Of a stretch of 5,160 nt of DNA, positions 1 to 5,160 are shown one piece after another. Under the pieces are notes generated by a model. The model saw only the letters and a program-made list of their open reading frames with translations. It did no database searches and was not told where the DNA came from. Location of the stretch: assembly GCA_903867285.1 (NCBI GenBank), contig CAIPQX010000026.1, positions 1 through 5,160 on the forward strand, given 5' to 3'. The translations under genes and the position numbers were made by a program. The DNA is from an uncultured Actinomycetes bacterium. GTDB lineage: Bacteria > Actinomycetota > Actinomycetes > Nanopelagicales > Nanopelagicaceae. Position 1 is the first letter of the stretch. Every line of letters begins with the position of its first letter.

Positions 1-23
1 AGCCTCCTAAGATTGGCCAATGA
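1..23 (+). CDS. Possible 3' end of an upstream gene (only last codons visible)
   Basis: Reading from base 3, the frame runs as Pro-Pro-Lys-Ile-Gly-Gln and stops at TGA 21-23. That stop overlaps the miaB start codon as ATGA at 20-23, the same geometry as all other junctions in this window, which is the only reason to propose that a coding gene ends here. Another frame stops at TAA 8-10 and could equally be the end of an upstream gene. Six residues are too few to identify a product. Low confidence. Confidence 0.3.
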
Positions 24-1453
24 GCGCCCGTTCCTTCGTCGTAGAAACCTACGGCTGTCAGATGAATGTGCACGATACGGAGCGGATCGCCGGCTTACTT
101 CTCGATGCTGGCTACGTTGCAGCTCTCGAAGGATCTACGCCGGACTTGGTTGTTTTTAATACCTGCGCCGTCCGTGAAAATGCTGACAACAAGCTCTACG
201 GAAATCTCAGCTTCTTAGCTCCACTTAAAAAGAGCAACCCCAACTTCCAGATCGCAGTTGGCGGCTGTATGGCGCAGAAAGATCAAGAGTCGATCATCAA
301 GCGCGCTCCCTATGTGGACGTGGTCTTCGGTACACACAATATTGGCTCATTGCCCGCGCTTCTCGAACGCGCTCGCATCGAGGAGGCGTCACAGGTTGAG
401 ATTAAAGAGTCACTCGAACATTTTCCCTCCACCTTACCTGCAAGACGCCACTCGGCATTCAGCGCCTGGGTCTCGATTTCAGTGGGTTGTAACAACACCT
501 GCACCTTCTGCATCGTTCCATCGCTGCGCGGTATCGAGAAGGATCGCCCACAAGCCGACATCCTCACCGAAGCGCGAGCACTCGTTGAGCAAGGCGTTGT
601 TGAGATAACTCTGCTCGGCCAGAATGTAAATGCTTACGGTGTTGATCTTGGTCAACGTGGAGCCTTCGCAGCTCTGATTCGCAGCGTTGGTTCGATCGAT
701 GGACTCGAGCGTTTGCGCTTTATGTCTCCTCATCCGCGTGACTTCACGCAAGATGTTATTGAAGCCATGGCTGAAACCAAGTCAGCGATGCCACATCTTC
801 ATATGCCGTTGCAATCTGGTTCAGATCGCATTTTGCAGGCGATGCGCCGTTCCTATCGCTCGGATCGCTACCTAAAGATTATTGATGATGTGCGCACAGC
901 GATGCCCGATGCGGGAATTACTACAGACATCATCGTGGGCTTTCCGGGTGAGAGCGAAGAAGATTTCACGGCAACCCTTGATGTAGCACGGCAAGCGAAA
1001 TTCACCGCCGCCTATACCTTCCAATATTCCAAGCGACCTGGAACTCCAGCGGCCACCATGACCGATCAAATACCTGATGATGTTATGGCCGAGCGCTACA
1101 CCCGACTTCATAAATTGCAGCAGCAAATTTCTGGAGAGATCAATCAAGCCTCTGTCGGCAAGAGTTACGAGGTCTTAGTTTCTGATCATGAAGGACGCCA
1201 CGATGCCGATCGCGCGCGAATGAATGGCCGCACCCCGGATTTTCGTCTGGTACATATCGATACCGATCAGGCTCGCCCCGGCGATATAGCCAGTGTGACA
1301 ATTACTGAAAGCTCTCCCAATTTTATGGTTGGCACCGTTGATACCATCCGCAAGACTCGTGGCGGAGATGCCCACGATGCACGTCTGGCAGAAGTGGGCT
1401 CGACCGCCATCATGATCGGAATGCCCACCTTGGCGAAGCTCAAATCGCTATGA
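20..1453 (+). CDS. miaB: tRNA-2-methylthio-N6-dimethylallyladenosine synthase MiaB
   Basis: Radical SAM methylthiotransferase that converts i6A37 to ms2i6A37 in tRNAs reading U-starting codons; cytosolic. Three parts are visible in the 477 residues. The N-terminal UPF0004 domain has the three cysteines of the auxiliary 4Fe-4S cluster at C13 (YGCQMN), C49 (NTCAVR) and C83 (GGCMAQ). The radical SAM core has the CxxxCxxC motif at C157, C161 and C164, then GQNVNAYG at 200-207, QSGS at 265-268 and TTDIIVGFPGE at 301-311. A TRAM RNA-binding domain spans about 378-443. A tail of about 34 residues ending near GMPTL resembles actinobacterial MiaB proteins. The ATG at 20 is the first start after an in-frame TAA at 8-10, and YGCQMN sits at the expected distance from it. 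No Shine-Dalgarno is evident, so initiation may be coupled to an upstream gene. The stop overlaps the miaA start. All catalytic cysteines are present, so it should be active. Confidence 0.97.
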   Translation: MSARSFVVETYGCQMNVHDTERIAGLLLDAGYVAALEGSTPDLVVFNTCAVRENADNKLYGNLSFLAPLKKSNPNFQIAVGGCMAQKDQESIIKRAPYVDVVFGTHNIGSLPALLERARIEEASQVEIKESLEHFPSTLPARRHSAFSAWVSISVGCNNTCTFCIVPSLRGIEKDRPQADILTEARALVEQGVVEITLLGQNVNAYGVDLGQRGAFAALIRSVGSIDGLERLRFMSPHPRDFTQDVIEAMAETKSAMPHLHMPLQSGSDRILQAMRRSYRSDRYLKIIDDVRTAMPDAGITTDIIVGFPGESEEDFTATLDVARQAKFTAAYTFQYSKRPGTPAATMTDQIPDDVMAERYTRLHKLQQQISGEINQASVGKSYEVLVSDHEGRHDADRARMNGRTPDFRLVHIDTDQARPGDIASVTITESSPNFMVGTVDTIRKTRGGDAHDARLAEVGSTAIMIGMPTLAKLKSL

Positions 1454-2352
1454 CGCTGATAGTTATAGGCGGCGCAACCGCCACCGGTAAAAGTGATCTC
1501 GCCGTCGATCTTGCAGAGCGCATCGGCGCGCAGATCGTTAACGCCGATTCCATGCAGCTCTACCGCGGCATGGATATTGGAACCGCAAAGATGACAATGG
1601 ATGAACGCCGGGGGATTGTTCATCACATGTTGGATCTCTTAGATGTCTCAACCGATGCCAATGTTGCTTGGTACCAAGAGCGCGCGCGGGCAAAGATTGA
1701 TGAGTTGCTGGCGCAATCCATTCCCGTGATCGTTGTCGGAGGTACTGGGCTCTACATAAAAGCCATACTTGATGATTTAAATTTTCCCGATACCAACCCC
1801 GTCGTGCGCGAGAAATTGGAAGCGGAAGCCGAGAAAATTGGCGGCGACGCTTTACATCAACGGTTGGGGATTCTCGACCCAGCCGCTGCTGCCGCAATTC
1901 CCAAGGAAAATATCCGCCGCGTTATCAGGGCACTTGAGGTCATCGAAATTACCGGCAAACCATTTACCGCAAACTTGCCCCGCGAAAATTCCACGCGATA
2001 TCCCGCTGCTCTGCAATTTGGACTCAATATGGATCGCAACGAACTTGATGCTCGCGTTGATTTGCGAGTAGATCGCATGTTTGAACGCGGCCTTGTCGAT
2101 GAAGTTGATACATTAATTGGGCAAGGCATGTTGGAAGCTCGTACCGCGCGAGCCGCACTTGGATATGCCCAAGTAATTGCCATGCGCGCTGGGGATATCT
2201 CGCAGGCAGATGCCATTACATTGACCAAACTCGTGACGCGCCAATACATCCGCCGCCAAGAGACCTGGTTTCGCAGAGATCAGCGCATAACGTGGCTTGA
2301 GACCGCTTCCGATCGCCTCGGCGCTATCGAAAAGGCTATCCTGAACGCATGA
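1450..2352 (+). CDS. miaA: tRNA dimethylallyltransferase MiaA
   Basis: Transfers the dimethylallyl group from dimethylallyl diphosphate to N6 of A37 in tRNAs reading U-starting codons, giving i6A37, the substrate of MiaB encoded just upstream. The protein is 300 residues, normal for the family. Visible motifs are the P-loop GATATGKS at 8-15 (the usual GPTAxGKS with Pro replaced by Ala), DSMQLY at 33-38 with the conserved catalytic Asp33, the switch-like DIGTAK at 42-47, GGTGLY at 97-102, NIRRVIRALE at 154-163, the ALGY segment at 236-239, and the C-terminal TRQYIRRQETWF at 263-274. The ATG at 1450 places the P-loop immediately after the first strand, as expected, and overlaps the miaB stop by four bases. 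No good Shine-Dalgarno precedes it, which fits translational coupling. The 3' end overlaps dapF in the same way. Nothing suggests loss of function. Confidence 0.97.
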   Translation: MTLIVIGGATATGKSDLAVDLAERIGAQIVNADSMQLYRGMDIGTAKMTMDERRGIVHHMLDLLDVSTDANVAWYQERARAKIDELLAQSIPVIVVGGTGLYIKAILDDLNFPDTNPVVREKLEAEAEKIGGDALHQRLGILDPAAAAAIPKENIRRVIRALEVIEITGKPFTANLPRENSTRYPAALQFGLNMDRNELDARVDLRVDRMFERGLVDEVDTLIGQGMLEARTARAALGYAQVIAMRAGDISQADAITLTKLVTRQYIRRQETWFRRDQRITWLETASDRLGAIEKAILNA

Positions 2353-3134
2353 TCGCAACATATGGGCACGGCACACATAATGATTTTGTGCTGCTCTTCG
2401 ATCCCGATGACCAGATCACCATTTCAACGGAGCAGGTCGCTCGAATCTGTAATCGCACCACCGGGATTGGAAGTGATGGTTTTATCCGCATCACCAAGGG
2501 CGATGGCAAGTGGTTTATGGATTACCGCAACCAAGATGGATCAATTGCAGAAATGTGCGGCAATGGAATTCGCGTGATGGCCCGCTACCTGGTGGAACGA
2601 GGTCATCAGGGTGAAGGAATCTTCGCCATTAATACCCGCGCTGGCATGAAATATTTGGCCGTTCCGGCTGTAGAGGATATCTCGGTAAATATGGGACATG
2701 TCGCAGAGGTCTACGACGAGGTCACCGTAAGCATTGGCGATCAGAGCTGGAAGGCAATTCACGTCGATGTCGGCAACCCGCACGCCGTGGTCTTTGTCGA
2801 GGACCTGGATGCAATCGGCGATCTCAAAGTCGCTCCCGAAGTTGATGGAGATTATCCCGATGGAGTTAACGTGGAATTTGTTACCTTCTTGGCAAATGGC
2901 GAACTAGCGATGCGCGTTTTCGAAAGAGGGGTCGGCGAAACTCAATCGTGTGGAACTGGCACCTGCGCTGTTGCTTTAGCCGCCACTTTGCATAAAGGGC
3001 TCAGGCTGCCATCACGCTGGATCATCAACCCTCCGGGCGGTCGCTTAATCGTCGATACCGACGGACATAGCAATGCAACACTTATAGGGCCTGCCGTACT
3101 CGTGAAAGATGTAGAACTGGATAAATATCTGTGA
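2349..3134 (+). CDS. dapF: Diaminopimelate epimerase DapF
   Basis: PLP-independent racemase that converts LL-diaminopimelate to meso-diaminopimelate, for lysine synthesis and for the peptidoglycan peptide; cytosolic. It uses two cysteines as acid and base, and both are here: C70 in EMCGNGIR (68-75) and C201 in QSCGTGTC (199-206). Other family motifs are GHGTHNDFVLL at 6-16, TGIGSDG at 38-44, NQDGS at 61-65, GNPHAV at 142-147 and GVNVEF at 172-177. At 261 residues it is a little shorter than typical DapF (about 270-290), but both halves of the pseudo-symmetric fold are intact. The ATG at 2349 puts the GHGT motif at the expected distance from the N terminus. A weak AAAGG lies at 2331-2335, 13 bases upstream, which is a long spacing. 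The gene overlaps both neighbours by four bases. It implies a meso-DAP cell wall or DAP-pathway lysine synthesis. Confidence 0.97.
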   Translation: MIATYGHGTHNDFVLLFDPDDQITISTEQVARICNRTTGIGSDGFIRITKGDGKWFMDYRNQDGSIAEMCGNGIRVMARYLVERGHQGEGIFAINTRAGMKYLAVPAVEDISVNMGHVAEVYDEVTVSIGDQSWKAIHVDVGNPHAVVFVEDLDAIGDLKVAPEVDGDYPDGVNVEFVTFLANGELAMRVFERGVGETQSCGTGTCAVALAATLHKGLRLPSRWIINPPGGRLIVDTDGHSNATLIGPAVLVKDVELDKYL

Positions 3135-4585
3135 GCCAAGGCCAAGATCCCCTCGATATTGATATCGATCAACTGCTTCGCGAGAGCGCTCGCGCTGCCG
3201 CCGAGTATGACTCGAGCGAGAGCGATGAGGGCAATCAACAAGATCTGCAGGATCGCCAGGCGCTGCGCCGCGTCGCGGGTCTCTCCACCGAATTGCAAGA
3301 TGTCAATGACGCGGAATATCGCCAACTGCGTCTAGAGAAAGTCGTACTAGTTGGAGTATGGACAGAAGGCACCGCGCAAGATGCCGAGAACTCCATGAAA
3401 GAACTTGCTGCACTAGCCGAAACTGCTGGTTCGGAAGTTATGGAAGGTTTTGTACAACGCCGCGACAAGCCAGATCCCGCAACATTTATTGGATCTGGAA
3501 AAGTTGAAGAAGTTAAGCAATCGGTAATCGCTACAGGAGCAGATACCGTTGTATGTGATGGAGAACTTTCACCGGCGCAATTGCGTACCTTGGAATCAAA
3601 ACTTAGGGTGAAGGTGATTGATCGCACCGCGCTCATCCTCGATATCTTCGCCCAGCATGCCAAATCTCGCGAAGGTAAGGCACAAGTAGAACTAGCCCAG
3701 ATGAGTTACATGTTGCCGCGTCTACGTGGTTGGGGAGATTCACTCTCGCGCCAAGCTGGTGGCATTGGTGGACGTGGTCCTGGTGAAACTAAGATCGAAA
3801 CCGACCGCCGCCGCATTAACGACAAAATGGCGAAGCTGCGCAAAGAGATTAAAGAGATGAAGGTTGCTCGTGATACCAAGCGACAGGAGCGCACTAAATA
3901 CAACGTGCCATCTGTTGCGATTGCCGGCTACACCAACGCCGGTAAGTCATCGCTGATGAACCGCCTTACAAATGCCGGAGTCTTAGTAGAGAACGCACTC
4001 TTCGCCACCCTTGACCCAACGGTGCGCCAGACCAAGAGTTCTGATGGTCGCATTTATACCTTGGCAGATACCGTGGGTTTTGTCCGTCACCTCCCGCACC
4101 AACTCATCGAAGCATTCAAATCAACCTTGGAAGAAGTGGCGGCGGCAGATCTCATCGTTCACGTTGTTGATGGTTCGCATCCAGATCCACAAGAGCAGAT
4201 CCGCGCCGTTCGAGAGGTAATTAAGGATGTGGGCGGCGGCGATATTCCAGAGATCATTGCGATCAATAAGGCTGATATTGCAGCGCCGGAAGTTTTGATG
4301 CAGCTCCTTCGCGAAGAGACTAATAGCTTTGCCTTCTCGGCTCGTACCGGATTTGGCCTGGAGACGCTGATCAAGGCAATTGAAACTTCGCTGCCGCGCC
4401 CGCGTGTAGAAATCACGGCGGTTATCCCTTTCAATCGCGGTGAATTGGTATCTGCAATTCATGAACGCGGTGAGGTACTCTCTGAAACTTATTCAGAAAA
4501 TGGAACGCGGATTCATGCAATGGTCGATGCGCATATTGCGAAGCGGATCGAGGAGATGATCGAGGTAGGAGTTTTGAAGCCGTGA
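3131..4585 (+). CDS. hflX: Ribosome-associated GTPase HflX
   Basis: GTPase of the Obg-HflX superfamily that binds the 50S subunit and, in studied bacteria, splits or rescues stalled 70S ribosomes under stress. The 484 residues show an acidic, low-complexity N-terminal extension (about 1-60), the HflX N-terminal nucleotide-binding domain (about 70-200), the hallmark GRGPGETKIETDRRRI at 214-229, a helical linker rich in Lys, Arg and Glu (about 230-258), then the G domain: G1 GYTNAGKS at 266-273, switch I DPT at 295-297, G3 DTVGF at 313-317, G4 NKAD at 379-382 and G5 SARTG at 403-407. A short C-terminal domain follows. Start is GTG at 3131, overlapping the dapF stop as GTGA. No Shine-Dalgarno is obvious, so coupling to dapF is likely. 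A later start would trim only the poorly conserved extension, so the exact N terminus is less certain than the identity. All GTP-binding motifs are intact. Confidence 0.96.
   Translation: MSQGQDPLDIDIDQLLRESARAAAEYDSSESDEGNQQDLQDRQALRRVAGLSTELQDVNDAEYRQLRLEKVVLVGVWTEGTAQDAENSMKELAALAETAGSEVMEGFVQRRDKPDPATFIGSGKVEEVKQSVIATGADTVVCDGELSPAQLRTLESKLRVKVIDRTALILDIFAQHAKSREGKAQVELAQMSYMLPRLRGWGDSLSRQAGGIGGRGPGETKIETDRRRINDKMAKLRKEIKEMKVARDTKRQERTKYNVPSVAIAGYTNAGKSSLMNRLTNAGVLVENALFATLDPTVRQTKSSDGRIYTLADTVGFVRHLPHQLIEAFKSTLEEVAAADLIVHVVDGSHPDPQEQIRAVREVIKDVGGGDIPEIIAINKADIAAPEVLMQLLREETNSFAFSARTGFGLETLIKAIETSLPRPRVEITAVIPFNRGELVSAIHERGEVLSETYSENGTRIHAMVDAHIAKRIEEMIEVGVLKP
4567..4571 (+). promoter_or_regulatory. 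Ribosome binding site of the YrdC-like gene
   Basis: AGGAG lies 10 bases before the GTG at 4582, inside the last codons of hflX. It is the only clear Shine-Dalgarno at a junction in this window and it supports choosing this GTG as the start of the next gene, which otherwise has no upstream spacer. Confidence 0.6.
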
Positions 4586-5160
4586 GCAATATCGTTAAGT
4601 TAAACACTCGCAACAAGACCGCCCTGCGAGACCGCGCTTTGGTTGCGCTCTTGCAAGGAGAGGTAATCGTTGTCGCCGCCGAGCATGGCTATTTCTATAT
4701 CTGTGATGCCTTCAATCAGATTGCAGTGGGACGGCTACACGAACTGCGTGGTGATCAACCAGGTACCGCGGCTCAGGTTTTGATCGGCAAGGTGAATGCG
4801 GTGAGCGGACTCGCTACCGATTTTGATTCCGAATGGCAGAAAGTCGTTGGTGCTTTCTGGCCTGGACTACTCACTATTCAACTCGCTCCGCAGGCCGCCC
4901 TCAGTTGGGATTTAGGGGATGGACGGACTCTCCCCGAATTTGCGGTTCGCGTGCCAAAGCGCGAATTTTTACTCTCGCTTCTCGCCAAGAGCGGTCCCTT
5001 GGCCGCCGCCAGCGCTTCGATCGCAGGTCAGGCGCCTAATCGCGACATTACATACATTCCGGCGATGCCCAACGAAGTGGGTTTGCTCGTCGATGAAGGA
5101 GTTCTTCCCGAAGGACCCGCCTCTACGGTGCTCCGTCGCGAAAAGATCGGTGGCCCCCTG
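4582..5160 (+). CDS. Divergent Sua5/YciO/YrdC-family protein (3' end cut by window)
   Basis: Open from GTG 4582 to the window edge (193 codons, no stop). The frame overlaps the hflX stop as GTGA and has AGGAG 10 bases upstream. Canonical members make threonylcarbamoyl-AMP from threonine, bicarbonate and ATP for tRNA t6A37. Family scaffold motifs seen are GEVIVV at 26-31, DAFN at 42-45, FWPGLLT at 92-98, AVRVP at 121-125, GPLAAASAS at 138-146, VDEG at 170-173 and ASTVL at 180-184. The active-site signatures are altered. The PTDTVYGL segment reads AAEHGYFY at 32-39, keeping only the Tyr. The K-x-R pair reads R56-x-D58. S-x-N reads S144-x-S146. Family membership is well supported, but threonylcarbamoyl-AMP synthesis is doubtful. 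It may be a paralogue with another ligand or a non-catalytic subunit. Typical members have about 200-215 residues, so few codons are probably missing. No tsaC symbol is given for this reason. Confidence 0.85.
   Translation, partial: MSNIVKLNTRNKTALRDRALVALLQGEVIVVAAEHGYFYICDAFNQIAVGRLHELRGDQPGTAAQVLIGKVNAVSGLATDFDSEWQKVVGAFWPGLLTIQLAPQAALSWDLGDGRTLPEFAVRVPKREFLLSLLAKSGPLAAASASIAGQAPNRDITYIPAMPNEVGLLVDEGVLPEGPASTVLRREKIGGPL

Noticed and set aside
1450..1500. Pro to Ala change in the MiaA P-loop (GATATGKS rather than GPTAxGKS) as a possible defect
   Set aside because: The essential Gly-Lys-Ser and the first Gly are intact and all other MiaA motifs are present, so this is most likely tolerated lineage variation.
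1857..2249. A 130-codon minus-strand open frame inside miaA
   Set aside because: It is fully antisense to conserved MiaA motifs and its translation resembles no known family. It is a shadow of the codon usage.
2942..3325. A 127-codon minus-strand open frame across the dapF/hflX junction
   Set aside because: It covers the catalytic QSCGTGTC region of dapF in antisense and shows no domain or ribosome binding site of note.
3301..3620. A stretch of hflX that looks richer in GTA, GGA, CTA and GCA codons than its surroundings
   Set aside because: Counting individual lines by hand gave GC from about 38% to 55% within the stretch, overlapping the rest of the window. The difference is too small and uneven to claim recombination or transfer.
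3235..3663. A 142-codon open frame on the minus strand inside hflX
   Set aside because: It lies antisense to the well-conserved HflX N-terminal domain, has no recognisable motif, and is Ser/Thr/Arg-rich as expected for a shadow frame.
4572..4620. A terminator or promoter between hflX and the last gene
   Set aside because: The two genes overlap by four bases and no GC-rich hairpin followed by a T-run is visible.
543..5028. The hexamer GATCGC recurs about a dozen times, suggesting a possible over-represented genomic word
   Set aside because: Most copies are in frame as Asp-Arg codons (GAT CGC) in MiaB, MiaA and HflX, so dipeptide content and preference for CGC explain them. They are not regularly spaced and none is the palindromic HIP1 octamer.

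Overview
The window is wall-to-wall coding sequence on the + strand: four complete genes and one that runs off the right edge. In order they are miaB (tRNA A37 methylthiotransferase), miaA (tRNA A37 dimethylallyltransferase), dapF (diaminopimelate epimerase), hflX (ribosome-associated GTPase) and a divergent member of the Sua5/YciO/YrdC family. The order miaB-miaA-dapF-hflX, the actinobacterial look of the proteins (DapF opening with a GHGT-NDFVLL motif, MiaB ending in a GMPTL tail after its TRAM domain) and GC near one half by eye together suggest an actinobacterium with unusually low GC for its phylum. A freshwater planktonic lineage of the Nanopelagicales (acI) kind would fit. The lineage is an inference, not something the sequence proves.

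Layout: every gene-gene junction is a 4-base stop/start overlap, ATGA at 1450-1453 and 2349-2352 and GTGA at 3131-3134 and 4582-4585. The start of miaB may show the same arrangement with an unseen upstream gene (ATGA at 20-23). There is no intergenic DNA, so no promoter, terminator, RNA gene, repeat, CRISPR array or mobile element is seen. The genes are probably one transcript with translational coupling, and the promoter lies left of the window.

Function: MiaA adds a dimethylallyl group to N6 of A37 in tRNAs reading codons that start with U, and MiaB then methylthiolates C2 of the same base. YrdC/Sua5 proteins normally make the threonylcarbamoyl-AMP used for t6A at A37 of tRNAs reading A-starting codons, so three of the five genes have a family link to position 37. 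HflX acts on stalled or stressed ribosomes. DapF makes meso-diaminopimelate for lysine and peptidoglycan and is the metabolic outlier. This is mostly an ordinary housekeeping operon. The item most worth a second look is the last gene: it keeps the YrdC scaffold motifs but has lost most of the residues that bind substrate in the canonical enzyme.
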